Source: RHKX01 sp035759925 (GTDB lineage: Bacteria; Actinomycetota; Thermoleophilia; Solirubrobacterales; 70-9). From it: a DNA stretch of 64,000 nt. Location: contig DASTTY010000078.1 of assembly GCA_035759925.1 (NCBI GenBank), positions 12,428-76,427 of the forward strand, given 5' to 3'. The notes under the pieces are model-generated. The model did no database searches and was not told the DNA's origin. It saw only the letters and a program-made list of their open reading frames with translations. Both the position numbers and the translations under genes were made by a program. Shown here one piece after another: positions 48,217-59,310 of this stretch (position 1 is the stretch's first letter; each line of letters opens with the position of its first letter).

Positions 48217-49329
48217 TCACGTCAGTGGGTATCGCTCGAAGACCTCGGACTCGCGCACGCGGTCGAGCCCGTCACGGATGTCGGCGGCGCGGTCCTCTCC
48301 GACCCCGTCGACCGCGGCGAGCTGCTCGGTGCCGGCCGCGAGGATGTCCTCGAGGCTCCCGAAGTGCTTGATGACCTTCTCGCCGACCAGCCGCGGCAGG
48401 CGGGTGATCCGGCCGAGGGCGCGGTAGCCGCGCGCGGAGACATGCAGGTCGTGGGGGTTGACCTTGCGGTCGTAGCCGAGCAGCTCGGCGAGGCGGCCGA
48501 GGTCGAGGAGCTCCTGGTGGCTGAGCTTCGAGAGCTCGGCCAGCGTCGTGTCGAGCATCTCCTCGCTGTCCTCGACGGCGTAGTCGCGAATCAGGGCGAC
48601 CCGCTCGGAGAGGACCCCGACCGAGGTCTCCTCGAGCTGCATCTCGATCATCCGCCCCTCGGCCCCGAGCTCGATGATGTAGCGCTCGACCTCGTTGGCG
48701 GTGCGGAGCAGGAGCTCGGCCCGCTGGAGGACCGTGAGGACGTCGTGGAGGGTCGCCGCGCCGGCCATCTCGACGGTGGTCAGCCGGGCGGTGACGCGGT
48801 CGAGGCGGAGCCGGTACTTCTCCATCGTCGCGAGGCCCTGGTTGGCCTTGCTGAGCACCGTCGTGATGTCCTGGAGGATGTACTTGACGCCGCCGAGGTA
48901 GATCGAGACGACGTCGCGCCGGGCGGAGATCGCGATCACGAGCGCGTTCGTCTGCTTCGAGACGCGCTCGGCGGTCCGGTGCCGCGTCCCCGTCTCCGAG
49001 GAGTGGATCGTCGGGTCCGGCATCAGCTGGACGTTCGCCCAGGAGATCTTCCGCGCCTCCGGATCGAGGACGATCGCGCCGTCCATCTTCGCCACCTGGT
49101 AGATCAGCCCCGGCGTGTAGTCGACGTCGAGCTTGAGGCCGCCGCTGAACAGGAAGGAGATCTCCTCCGGCTCGCCGATGACGATCAGAGCGCCCGTCGA
49201 GGCGTGGATGACGTTGTCGATGCCCTCGCGGAGGGTGGTGCCGGGCGCGACCATGTCGAGCGCCCGCAAGAGCCTCGGATCCTCGTGCACCAGCCCCGTA
49301 TTCGTATCGTCCCAGGATGCCAGCGCCAT
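48217..49329 (-). CDS. disA: DNA integrity scanning diadenylate cyclase DisA
   Basis: Makes c-di-AMP from two ATP. About 370 aa: DAC domain with MDGAIVLD and GTRHRTAERVSKQT (the DGA and RHR motifs), a long helical linker, and a C-terminal helix-hairpin-helix domain (LPRLVGEKVIKHFGSLEDIL, cut here to LVGEKVIKHFGS) that binds branched DNA. ATG at 49329 chosen; TTG at 49332 and 49341 are alternatives and none has a clear ribosome site. It lies beside radA, its known partner in repair. The c-di-AMP riboswitch at 823-992 is a likely target. Confidence 0.95.
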   Translation of the reverse strand: MALASWDDTNTGLVHEDPRLLRALDMVAPGTTLREGIDNVIHASTGALIVIGEPEEISFLFSGGLKLDVDYTPGLIYQVAKMDGAIVLDPEARKISWANVQLMPDPTIHSSETGTRHRTAERVSKQTNALVIAISARRDVVSIYLGGVKYILQDITTVLSKANQGLATMEKYRLRLDRVTARLTTVEMAGAATLHDVLTVLQRAELLLRTANEVERYIIELGAEGRMIEMQLEETSVGVLSERVALIRDYAVEDSEEMLDTTLAELSKLSHQELLDLGRLAELLGYDRKVNPHDLHVSARGYRALGRITRLPRLVGEKVIKHFGSLEDILAAGTEQLAAVDGVGEDRAADIRDGLDRVRESEVFERYPLT

Positions 49330-49458
49330 CAACGCGATCAATGATGGCAGAAGCGCATAAAGAGCCGATTTCCGGCCATTCCGAGTTGAAAGATCGGATT
49401 CTCGTTTGTCAAGCGGGACCCGTCGCGCCGGCCGCCGGCGCGGCGGCGACCAGGACGG

Positions 49459-50856
49459 TCAAGCCGCTTCCCGGAGCGGGCCGCCGAAGCGCTTGCGGGC
49501 GGTGCCGAGCGCGGCCCGCAGGGTCGCCGCCCCCTCGAGCCCGCGGGGTGCCTCGCGGATCGCCGGTCCGAGCACCGGCGAGAGCCCGAACTTGAGTGCC
49601 TCGGCGACCCGGCGCTCGGCGTGAGCGACGTAGCGCAGCTCCCCGGTCAGCCCGACCTCTCCGAAGCAGGCGAGCGGCCGGCCGGCCGGGTCGCTGAGCG
49701 GTTCGCCGCGATGCGCCGACGCGATGGCGAGCGCGATCGCGAGATCGGCGCCGGGCTCGTCGACGCGGACGCCGCCGGCGACGTTGACGAAGACGTCGGC
49801 GTTGCCGGCCGCGACGCCGCCGTGCCGGGAGAGCACGGCGAGGATCATCGCCAGGCGGTTGCGGTCGATGCCCGTCGCGACGCGGCGCGGCGGGACGACG
49901 TCGGTCGGGGCGACGAGCGCCTGGACCTCGACGAGCAGCGGCCGCGTCCCCTCCATCGCGCAGAGGACGACCGAGCCGGCGGCGGCGGTCGCCTCGCCGA
50001 CGAAACGCGCCGACGGGTCCTCGACCTCGACGAGCCCGGCTTCGCGCATCTCGAAGACGCCGAGCTCGCTGGTCGCTCCGAAGCGGTTCTTGAGCGCCCG
50101 CAGCGTCCGGTAGGAGCGCTCGCGCTCGCCCTCGAAGAGCAGCACGCAGTCGACCAGGTGCTCGAGGACGCGGGGGCCGGCGACGGCGCCCTCCTTGGTG
50201 ACGTGGCCGACGAGGATCAGCGCGGTCCCGTTCCGCTTGCCGACCTCCATCAGCGCGTTGGCGGCCTCGCGGACCTGGGCGACCGAGCCCGGCGCGCTCG
50301 ACAGCTCGCCCGAGTGCAGGGTCTGGACCGAGTCGACGACGCAGGCGGCGGGCCGCTCGGCCTCGATCGCGGCGACGACGGCAGCAAGGTCGGTCGCGGC
50401 GAGCGCCGGGACCGCGAGCGCGCTCTCGCCGAGCCGCTCGGCGCGCATCCGGACCTGGGCGGCCGACTCCTCGCCGGTCACGTAGAGGACCGTGCGACCG
50501 GCGGCCGCGAGGTTGCCGAGCGCCATCGCCGTGATCGTGCTCTTGCCGATCCCCGGCGAGCCGCCGAGGAGAACGAGCGAGCCGGGGACGAGGCCGCCGC
50601 CGAGGACCCGGTCGAGCTCGCCGATCCCGGTCGCGAGCCGCTCCTCGGCCGGCGCCTCGACGTCGCGGAGGAGGACGGAGCGGGGAGCCGGGGCGGCGCG
50701 GCCGCGCGGCGAGCGGCCGGCGGCGGCGGCCGTCGTCGCGGTGACGACGACCTCCTCGAGGGTGTTCCACTCCGAGCAGCCCGGACACTGCCCCGCCCAG
50801 GCGAGCGACTCGTGGCCGCACTCGCGGCAGACGTACCGGCTTCGCTGCTTCGCCAT
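49459..50856 (-). CDS. radA: DNA repair protein RadA
   Basis: RecA-like helicase for branch migration, 465 aa. Zinc finger CRECG/CPGC at the N-terminus, Walker A GGSPGIGKST, the RadA-specific KNRFG motif, Walker B region and a C-terminal Lon-like domain (GVRVDEPGADLAIALAIAS, cut here to VDEPGADLA). ATG with GGGAG just upstream. Placed between disA and clpC as in Bacillus. Confidence 0.96.
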   Translation of the reverse strand: MAKQRSRYVCRECGHESLAWAGQCPGCSEWNTLEEVVVTATTAAAAGRSPRGRAAPAPRSVLLRDVEAPAEERLATGIGELDRVLGGGLVPGSLVLLGGSPGIGKSTITAMALGNLAAAGRTVLYVTGEESAAQVRMRAERLGESALAVPALAATDLAAVVAAIEAERPAACVVDSVQTLHSGELSSAPGSVAQVREAANALMEVGKRNGTALILVGHVTKEGAVAGPRVLEHLVDCVLLFEGERERSYRTLRALKNRFGATSELGVFEMREAGLVEVEDPSARFVGEATAAAGSVVLCAMEGTRPLLVEVQALVAPTDVVPPRRVATGIDRNRLAMILAVLSRHGGVAAGNADVFVNVAGGVRVDEPGADLAIALAIASAHRGEPLSDPAGRPLACFGEVGLTGELRYVAHAERRVAEALKFGLSPVLGPAIREAPRGLEGAATLRAALGTARKRFGGPLREAA

Positions 50857-50937
50857 CACTCCCGATCCTGCCAAGCCCGGGGGACGGCATCCCGCCCTGC
50901 CGCCATGCGACGAGTTGACCCCGGGTCGATGGTTGGA

Positions 50938-50958
50938 AACGTCCCTATGGGGGACGTT
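50938..50958. terminator. hairpin overlapping the end of the DUF998 gene
   Basis: AACGTCCC-tatgg-GGGACGTT, perfect 8-bp stem that includes the DUF998 stop codon. A short T-run (TTTT) follows on the plus strand. Confidence 0.55.
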
Positions 50959-51625
50959 TTCGGCCACCCGGCTCCGAGGACGCGACGAAGCGGGCGATCC
51001 CGAGCGCGAGCGCGATCAGCCAGAGGCCGAGCACCAGCTGGCTGCCGCGGTGGAAGATGCCGCGAACGTCCTCGAACGGGTCGACCAGGTACGACGCGCC
51101 CATCAGCGCGTTACAGAGGGCCCAGAGGACCCCTGCGACAGCGGTCGCGTAGCCAAGCCGCACCAACCGCGGGTCTGGCTCGGCGATCAGTCCCGCCGCA
51201 AGCAGCGTGAAGGCTGCGATCGTCGCGGCGATCGCCACGAACGTCTCGGCAACATGGACGACGTCGACGGCGTCGTAGCTGAGCTGGCACGGCCCGGGCA
51301 GTGATTCGGCGCAGCTCAGCGGAAAGGCACCGTCGAGGACGGCGCAGGCTCCGGCCACGATCAGCGCGAGAGAGCCCCGGCGCAGGGTCGGGCTCAGACC
51401 GGCCAGCAGCGGCCGGACGAGCAGCGCGAACGCGAGCAGGAGCACGCCCGAGGCGGCATCGAGGAGGTCGAAGATCCAGCCGGTCGATTCCGACCGCGCC
51501 CCGAGGTCGCTCACCCATCCACCGGCCGCGTCCGTCCGGTCGGCCAGCAGCCCCTCGAGGAGCCAGTAGTTCGCCGCGAGTCCCGCGAGGATCCCGACGA
51601 CCGCCACCGCGCGCGAGCGGCTCAT
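50945..51625 (-). CDS. DUF998 family membrane protein
   Basis: A 226-aa protein with six helices (about 7-27, 48-70, 84-104, 130-152, 158-178, 192-214) and the DUF998 pattern in NYWLLEGLLA and WVSDLGA, with PGPCQLSYDAVDVVH in a loop. Function unknown. It is inserted between radA and clpC in the otherwise conserved block. Confidence 0.85.
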   Translation of the reverse strand: MSRSRAVAVVGILAGLAANYWLLEGLLADRTDAAGGWVSDLGARSESTGWIFDLLDAASGVLLLAFALLVRPLLAGLSPTLRRGSLALIVAGACAVLDGAFPLSCAESLPGPCQLSYDAVDVVHVAETFVAIAATIAAFTLLAAGLIAEPDPRLVRLGYATAVAGVLWALCNALMGASYLVDPFEDVRGIFHRGSQLVLGLWLIALALGIARFVASSEPGGRKRPP

Positions 51626-51676
51626 GCTCGGGGTCCGCTGATCAGGCCGGGCCTTCCTCCCGGCCGGCTCCGGCCG

Positions 51677-54292
<2,616 letters not shown>

Positions 54293-54306
54293 TGGCTACC
54301 TGACCT

Positions 54307-54322
54307 ATTACTCGATTACTTG
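54307..54322. repeat. direct repeat ATTACTYG x2 upstream of clpC
   Basis: ATTACTCG immediately followed by ATTACTTG, 14 nt before the clpC start. Could be an operator; on the minus strand it also creates TAATAG/TAATCG, possible -10 sequences. Confidence 0.4.
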
Positions 54323-54472
54323 CTCAAACCATCTCGGCGGCCCGGACGTTGCGGGCTCCCCGGCCTGGACGCTCTCCGGGAATGCGCTGCCACCGGAAGT
54401 CTGGATCAAACTCTTCGGCGCGTTCTTGCCGATCGATCAGCCCTCCGGTCTTGTGGTTCGCGCGGATGCAGA

Positions 54473-54478
54473 AGTATA
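54473..54478 (-). promoter_or_regulatory. possible -10 of clpC
   Basis: TATACT on the minus strand with a weak TCGGAC 17 nt upstream; leader of about 170 nt. The 300-bp gap 54293-54592 otherwise shows no HAIR, CIRCE or CtsR-type box that I can recognise. Confidence 0.4.
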
Positions 54479-54579
54479 GACGGGGGTGTCGGTCGGTCCG
54501 ACGGTGCGGTCGGGCCCGGCGGCGGCTTTCCCGCATCCTCCGGCAGGAGCGGCCCGGCCTCTGCAGCGTGACGCTGATC

Positions 54580-54585
54580 TAGCCT
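54580..54585 (+). promoter_or_regulatory. leaderless -10 of the GNAT acetyltransferase gene
   Basis: TAGCCT ends 7 nt before the ATC that opens the acetyltransferase frame. Confidence 0.45.
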
Positions 54586-54592
54586 CCACCCG

Positions 54593-55105
54593 ATCGAGCA
54601 CGCCTCACCCGACATCCGCCTCGCCAAGCGCGCCGACCTGCCGCGGATCTTCGCGATCTACAACCACGAGGTCGAGGGTGGCACCTCGACCTTCGACATC
54701 GAAACCCGCGAGCCGGGCCGCGACGACGGCTGGCTCACCGATCGCGCCCCATGGCATCCGGTCACGGTCGCGGTCGCGGGCGGCGAAGTGGTCGGCTGGG
54801 CGGCGATCGGACCCTGGTCCCCGCGCGGCGCCTACCGCCGCACCGGCGAGGTCTCCGTGTACGTCGACACCGCTCGCCGCGGCGCCGGCATCGGCCGGGC
54901 GCTGCTCACCGATCTCGTCGAACGGGCGCACTCGATCCCCGAGATCCACGTCCTCCTCGCCCGGATCGCGCAGCCGAACCCGGCCAGCGTCGCCGTCCAC
55001 GAGGCCGCCGGCTTCCGCTCGTTCGGCACCCAACGCCGCTGCGGCGAGAAGCTCGGCCGGATCCTCGACGTCGAGCTGTTCGATCTGCACCTGGACGAGG
55101 GGTAA
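54593..55105 (+). CDS. GNAT acetyltransferase, phosphinothricin acetyltransferase (PAT) type
   Basis: N-acetyltransferase of about 170 aa. N-terminal DIRLAKRADLPRIFAIYNH, VEGGTSTFDIE and WAAIGPW match the PAT/YncA group; the acetyl-CoA loop is RRGAGIGRALL, and HEAAGFRSFG closes the fold. The frame is closed by TGA shortly upstream and has no ATG, GTG or TTG before the conserved start; ATC at 54593 is the best candidate and sits where a leaderless transcript would begin. The first canonical start (GTG, 54788) would remove 65 residues, including the family N-terminus. Confidence 0.85.
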   Translation: MEHASPDIRLAKRADLPRIFAIYNHEVEGGTSTFDIETREPGRDDGWLTDRAPWHPVTVAVAGGEVVGWAAIGPWSPRGAYRRTGEVSVYVDTARRGAGIGRALLTDLVERAHSIPEIHVLLARIAQPNPASVAVHEAAGFRSFGTQRRCGEKLGRILDVELFDLHLDEG

Positions 55106-55123
55106 GCGACGGGTCCGCGTCAC

Positions 55124-55177
55124 GGAAGAGGTCGGCGAAGCGGCCTTCGGCCGTGAGCCGGCCGATGACGCCGAGCC
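55124..55177. repeat. 54-bp dispersed repeat, copy 2 (after greA)
   Basis: Second copy of the element at 2196-2249 (48 of 54 identical). Hairpin CGGCC-TTC-GGCCG at 55141-55153. It lies between convergent genes, 19 nt past the greA stop. Confidence 0.7.
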
Positions 55178-55196
55178 CGGCGGCTCCGGGCCCGCG

Positions 55197-55676
55197 TCAG
55201 GCCGCTTCGATCTTGGTGATCTTGAGCTTGCGGTTGCCGCCGCGGGGGACCTCGACGGTGACGATCTCGCCGCGCTTGCGGCCCATCAGGGCCTTGCCGA
55301 TCGGCGACTCGTGGGAGAGCTTCTCCTCGCTGGGGTTGGCCTCTGCCGAGCCGACGAGCTGGAACTTGCGGGAGTCGCCGGTCTTCTGGTCCTTGACGTG
55401 CACCTTGACGCCGACGGAGACGACGCCGGTGTCGACCTGGTCCTTGTCGATGACGATCGCGCGGCGGACCCGCTCTTCCATCTGGGCGATCCGCTGCTCG
55501 AGCATGGCCTGCTCGTTCTTGGCGTCGTCGTACTCCGAGTTCTCGGCGATGTCGCCGAACTCGCGCGCTTCCTTGATCCGCTCGGCAACCTCGCGTCGGC
55601 GCACGGTCTGGAGCTCCTCCAGCTCCGCCTTGAGCTTCTCGAGACCTTCGGGAGTGATCAGGGACTCTCTGGCCAC
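55197..55676 (-). CDS. greA: transcription elongation factor GreA
   Basis: Rescues backtracked RNA polymerase. 159 aa: N-terminal coiled coil with the acidic tip in FGDIAENSEYDDAK, then the FKBP-like domain ending VEVPRGGNRKLKITKIE. The GTG at 55676 has AGGAAGG about 8 nt upstream; a longer upstream frame is not conserved. Confidence 0.97.
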   Translation of the reverse strand: MARESLITPEGLEKLKAELEELQTVRRREVAERIKEAREFGDIAENSEYDDAKNEQAMLEQRIAQMEERVRRAIVIDKDQVDTGVVSVGVKVHVKDQKTGDSRKFQLVGSAEANPSEEKLSHESPIGKALMGRKRGEIVTVEVPRGGNRKLKITKIEAA

Positions 55677-55828
55677 GTTTCGTACCTTCCTCGTGATCGT
55701 CACCGGAGCTCGAAACGCCCCCCGGAGACTAGAAACGCCCGATTTGCAAACCCGTGAAGGGGTCCGCTGGTCGGGCACGGCGGCGCGGAACTATAGCAAT
55801 GCCCCGGATCGGCCCGGAAAGCCCGCTT

Positions 55829-56857
55829 TCATGCGTTGTGCAGGGCGATCGGAGGGACCTGAGCCACCGCGAGAGAGCCCGTCCGCAGCCCTCGGACCCG
55901 CTCCCGCACGGCATCGAGGTCGTCGAGCTGCTGGAAGCCGGCCGCCTCGCGATGGGAGAGCCCGATCCGCGCCAGGTACCACGGATAGAACTTGCGGAGG
56001 TAGCGGCCGGCGCGCTCGGCCCCGAGGTGCTCCTCGGCGGCGTCGATCACCCAGAGCAGCTCGGTTGCGACCTCGTCGCGGTCGGGGCCCGCGGTCCGAC
56101 CCCCGGTCAGCTCGGCGAAGATCCACGGGTAGCCGAACGAGCCACGGGCGATCATGACCGCATCGGCTCCCGACTCCCGGTAGGCGACCCTGGCGCGCTC
56201 GGCGGTGTCGAGGCCGCCGGAGACGATCACCGGAACGTCGATCCGACCGGTCAGCTCGCGGACCAGCCCGTAGTCCGGTGTGCCCTTGTGCTGGACGGCG
56301 GCCGAGCGGGGATGGAAGGCGATCGCCGCGACGCCGGCCTCCTCGACGAGGCGGACGGCGACGGCGACGCCGCTGCGGTCGCCCGGTCGCAGGCCCGAGC
56401 GCAGCTTCACGGTCACCGGCCTCCCCCCGGCGCCTTCGACCGCGGCGGCTGCGACCGCGACGGCGAGGTCCGGATCGGAGATCAGCTCGGCGCCGGCGCC
56501 GGTCTTGCGGACCTTCTTGACCGGGCAGCCCATGTTCAGGTCGATCAGGTCCGCCCCGGCCTCGGCGACGACGACGGCGGCCCCGCGCATCACGCCGGGA
56601 TCGGCGCCGAAGAGCTGGATCGCGGTCGGATGCTCGTCGGGATGGATCCGCAACAGCTCCGTCATCGTCCGCTCGTTGCCGTAATGGATCGCGTGGCTGG
56701 AGACCATCTCCGAGACGGTGAGGCCGGCCCCGTGGCGGCGCGCCTGCAGCCGCACGAACCAGTTGCCGATCCCGGCGAGCGGCGCGAGCAGCACCCGGTT
56801 GGCGATCTCGACGCCGCCGATCCGGAACGGCTCGGTCAGCGGGGCCTGCGCGCTCAC
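55829..56857 (-). CDS. dusB: tRNA-dihydrouridine synthase
   Basis: FMN-dependent reduction of uridines in tRNA, 342 aa. LAPLAGIGNWFVR, the active-site segment DLNMGCPVKKVRKTGAGA with the catalytic Cys, VKLRSG, FHPRSA and GADAVMIARGSFGYPWIF, cut here to GADAVMIARG. The GTG overlaps the coaX stop (GTGA). Bacillus has a Dus gene (yacF) in the matching place. Confidence 0.95.
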   Translation of the reverse strand: MSAQAPLTEPFRIGGVEIANRVLLAPLAGIGNWFVRLQARRHGAGLTVSEMVSSHAIHYGNERTMTELLRIHPDEHPTAIQLFGADPGVMRGAAVVVAEAGADLIDLNMGCPVKKVRKTGAGAELISDPDLAVAVAAAAVEGAGGRPVTVKLRSGLRPGDRSGVAVAVRLVEEAGVAAIAFHPRSAAVQHKGTPDYGLVRELTGRIDVPVIVSGGLDTAERARVAYRESGADAVMIARGSFGYPWIFAELTGGRTAGPDRDEVATELLWVIDAAEEHLGAERAGRYLRKFYPWYLARIGLSHREAAGFQQLDDLDAVRERVRGLRTGSLAVAQVPPIALHNA

Positions 56858-57618
56858 CGGTTCCGCTCCCAGATCAGCCGCAGGCCGCGCAGCGTCAGGT
56901 AGGGATCGACCTCGTCGATGTTCTCGCAGAGCGGCGCGATCGTCGCCGCCATGCCGCCGGTCGCGATCACCGTCGCGTCGGCGCCGAGCTCGTCGCGAAG
57001 CCGCGCGACGACGCCGTCGACGAGGCCGGCGAAGCCATAGGCGAACCCCGACTGCAGCGCCGCCTGGGTGCTCCGGCCGATCGCAACCTCGGGCTCGGTG
57101 AGCTGAAAGCGCGGCAGCTTCGCGGCCCGCGAGGAGAGCGCCTCGATCGAGACCTCGAGCCCGGGGGCGATGACGCCACCGAGGTACTCGCCGTCGGCGG
57201 AGACGGCGTCGAAGTTGATCGACGTCCCGAAGTCGACCGACAGGCAGCGGCCGCCGACCTTCTCGTAAGCGGACACGGCGTTGACGAGCCGGTCGGAGCC
57301 GAGCTCGCGGGGGTTGTCGATGCGGATCGCCATCCCCGTCCGCGCGGCGGGGCCGACGAGGACGAAGCGGGCGTCGAGATGGCGCTCGCAGAGCCGCTCG
57401 TACTCGGGCTCGAGGCGCGGCACGACCGTCGACAGGATCAGGCCCGCGACCGCGCTCCACTCGAGGTCGCGGAACTGCAGCGACCCGGAGAGCGCCAGTG
57501 CCAGCTCGTCGGCGGTCGAGTCGCCGCGGGTGGCGAGCCGCCAATCACCGATCAGCTCGGCGCCCGAGAAGGCGCCGACGTGGGTCTGGGTGTTGCCGAC
57601 ATCGACCGCGAGCAGCAT
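56854..57618 (-). CDS. coaX: type III pantothenate kinase
   Basis: First step of coenzyme A synthesis, 254 aa, ASKHA fold. DVGNTQTHVG phosphate loop, LVGPAARTGMAIRIDNP, cut here to GMAIRIDNP, GSDRLVNAV, VDFGTSINFD and GGVIAPGLEVS are the family motifs. ATG start with a GACAAT hexamer 6 nt upstream. Confidence 0.96.
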   Translation of the reverse strand: MLLAVDVGNTQTHVGAFSGAELIGDWRLATRGDSTADELALALSGSLQFRDLEWSAVAGLILSTVVPRLEPEYERLCERHLDARFVLVGPAARTGMAIRIDNPRELGSDRLVNAVSAYEKVGGRCLSVDFGTSINFDAVSADGEYLGGVIAPGLEVSIEALSSRAAKLPRFQLTEPEVAIGRSTQAALQSGFAYGFAGLVDGVVARLRDELGADATVIATGGMAATIAPLCENIDEVDPYLTLRGLRLIWERNR

Positions 57619-57655
57619 CGGCCGATTGTCGCAACCGCCGCCGGGCCGATGCGTG

Positions 57656-57661
57656 TAGGTT
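57656..57661 (+). promoter_or_regulatory. leaderless -10 of the GST-like gene
   Basis: TAGGTT ends 7 nt before the ATG at 57669. Confidence 0.5.
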
Positions 57662-57668
57662 CGCGACG

Positions 57669-58415
57669 ATGAAGGCGCGGCTGTTCACGATCCCCGCATC
57701 GCATCCGAGCTGGACGGTCCGGCTGATGCTCGAGCGCAAGGGCATCACCTACACGCGGATCGACCTCGTCAAGATCGTCTCGATACCGGTCCTGCGAATG
57801 CTCCGGTTCCCCGGCTCCACCGTACCGGCGCTGATCCTCGACGGCAGGCGGATCCAGGGCTCGCGGACGATCGCCCACGAGCTCGACGCGCTCGTTCCCG
57901 AGCCCCCGCTCTTCCCGGCCGACCCGGCCGAGCGGGAGCGGGTCGAGGAGGCGGAGAGGTGGGGTGACGAGGTCCTCCAGGGCGTCGCCCGGCGGCTGGC
58001 GTGGAACCTGCTCGCCAAGGACAGCGGCCCGGTTCGGAGCTATCTCGAGGGCTCGAGGCTCGGCGTGCCGCTCGCGGTGGCGGCGAGGACCGCGCCCCCG
58101 ATCGCGAAGCTGGCAGCCCGCTTCGACTCCGCCGACGACGCGCACGCGATCGCCGACCTGGCGTCGCTTCCGGAGCTGATCGACCGGATCGACGGCTACA
58201 TCGCCGACGGCGTCATCGGCGGCCCCGAGCCGAACGCGGCGGACCTCCAGATCGCTCCCAGCGTCGCGCTGCTGATGACGATGGACGATCTCCGGCCGCA
58301 CATCGCCGAACGACCCGCCGGCGCCCTGGCGACGCGGCTCGTCCCCGACTTCCCCGGCCGCACGCCGGCGGCGTTCCCGGCCCATTGGCTGGCGCCGCTC
58401 GGCGGCCAGGTCTGA
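57669..58415 (+). CDS. glutathione S-transferase-like protein
   Basis: A 248-aa protein with a thioredoxin-like N-domain (LFTIPASHPSWTVRLMLERK, cut here to SHPSWTVRLML; PGSTVPALILDG with the cis-Pro; IQGSRTIAHELD) and a helical C-domain with EPNAADLQIAPS. The Ser near the start could be catalytic. Actinobacteria usually lack glutathione, so the thiol and substrate are open. Confidence 0.85.
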   Translation: MKARLFTIPASHPSWTVRLMLERKGITYTRIDLVKIVSIPVLRMLRFPGSTVPALILDGRRIQGSRTIAHELDALVPEPPLFPADPAERERVEEAERWGDEVLQGVARRLAWNLLAKDSGPVRSYLEGSRLGVPLAVAARTAPPIAKLAARFDSADDAHAIADLASLPELIDRIDGYIADGVIGGPEPNAADLQIAPSVALLMTMDDLRPHIAERPAGALATRLVPDFPGRTPAAFPAHWLAPLGGQV

Positions 58416-58424
58416 GCCGCCGGG

Positions 58425-58925
58425 CTACTGGGCGACCGGCCCGAACGGCTCGACCCGCTCGCGATCACCGAGCGCGGTGAGGCAGTCGCCGAGCCGGGTC
58501 CCGTCCGGCAGCGCCAGGTCCGGGTCGAGCTCGAGCAGCGGGACGAGGACGAACCGCCGCGAGCGCGCCTCGCGATGCGGCAGCGTCAGCCGCTCCGTCT
58601 GCAGCTCGATGTCGCCGAGCAGGAGCAGGTCGACGTCGACCGGGCGCGGGCCGTGCCGGGGGGCATCGAAGTCGCGGCCCGCGTCCGCCTCGACCGCCTT
58701 GCAGACGTCGAGGAGCTGCTCCGGTTCGAGATCGGTCGCGATCCGAACCGCGAGGTTGAGGAAGTCGGGCTGGTCGAGGATCTCGCCGACCGGCTCGGTC
58801 TCGTAGCCGCTCGAGACCGCCTCCACCGTGACCCCGCGCTCGCGCAGGCCGGCGATCGCGGCGCGCAGGTTCGCCACCCGGTCGCCGACGTTCGAGCCGA
58901 GCCCGAGGTAGCCGGTGCGGATCAC
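58425..58925 (-). CDS. folK: 2-amino-4-hydroxy-6-hydroxymethyldihydropteridine pyrophosphokinase
   Basis: Pyrophosphorylates the pterin in folate synthesis. 166 aa: LGLGSNVGDR, SSGYETEPVG, FLNLAV, the signature HGPRPVDVDLLLLG and LPHREARSRRFVLVPL. GTG start 13 nt after the folB stop. Operon order folP-folB-folK. Confidence 0.97.
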   Translation of the reverse strand: MIRTGYLGLGSNVGDRVANLRAAIAGLRERGVTVEAVSSGYETEPVGEILDQPDFLNLAVRIATDLEPEQLLDVCKAVEADAGRDFDAPRHGPRPVDVDLLLLGDIELQTERLTLPHREARSRRFVLVPLLELDPDLALPDGTRLGDCLTALGDRERVEPFGPVAQ

Positions 58926-58938
58926 GGTCGCCGCAGGG

Positions 58939-59310
58939 TCACGCGGCGCCTCTGCGCAGAGTCACGGCGACCTCGCCGATCGCCTCCGGGATCGGCGGCT
59001 CGGTCTTGGCGGCGCGGACCTCGATCTCGTCCGGTCCGAACTCGGCCGCGAGCCGATCGGCGATCGCGCCGCAGAGGTGCTCGAGCGTCCGGTGGCTCGT
59101 CCCGGTCACGATCTCGACGGCGACCCGGGCGACGGCGCCGTAGTCGATCGTCCCGGTGAGCTCGTCGTCGCCGACGGCGGCGCAGTCGGCGACGGTCATC
59201 GTGATGTCGAGGACGATCAGCCTGCCGACGGCACGCTCCTCCTCGCTGACGCCGTGCGGCCCGAACGCCCGCAGCCCGCGCAGCTCGATCCGGACCGGCT
59301 CGCCGCTCAC
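58939..59310 (-). CDS. folB: dihydroneopterin aldolase
   Basis: Cleaves dihydroneopterin in folate synthesis. 123 aa, tunnelling fold. RIELRGLRAFGPHGVSEEER, cut here to RAFGPHGVSEEE, DYGAVARV and the catalytic-site Glu in RTLEHLCGAIADRL are present. The GTG overlaps the folP stop (GTGA). Confidence 0.96.
   Translation of the reverse strand: MSGEPVRIELRGLRAFGPHGVSEEERAVGRLIVLDITMTVADCAAVGDDELTGTIDYGAVARVAVEIVTGTSHRTLEHLCGAIADRLAAEFGPDEIEVRAAKTEPPIPEAIGEVAVTLRRGAA

Noticed and set aside
54293..54592. CtsR, HrcA/CIRCE or HspR/HAIR operator in front of clpC
   Set aside because: Looked for the known inverted or direct repeat boxes and found none; only the ATTACTYG direct repeat is present.
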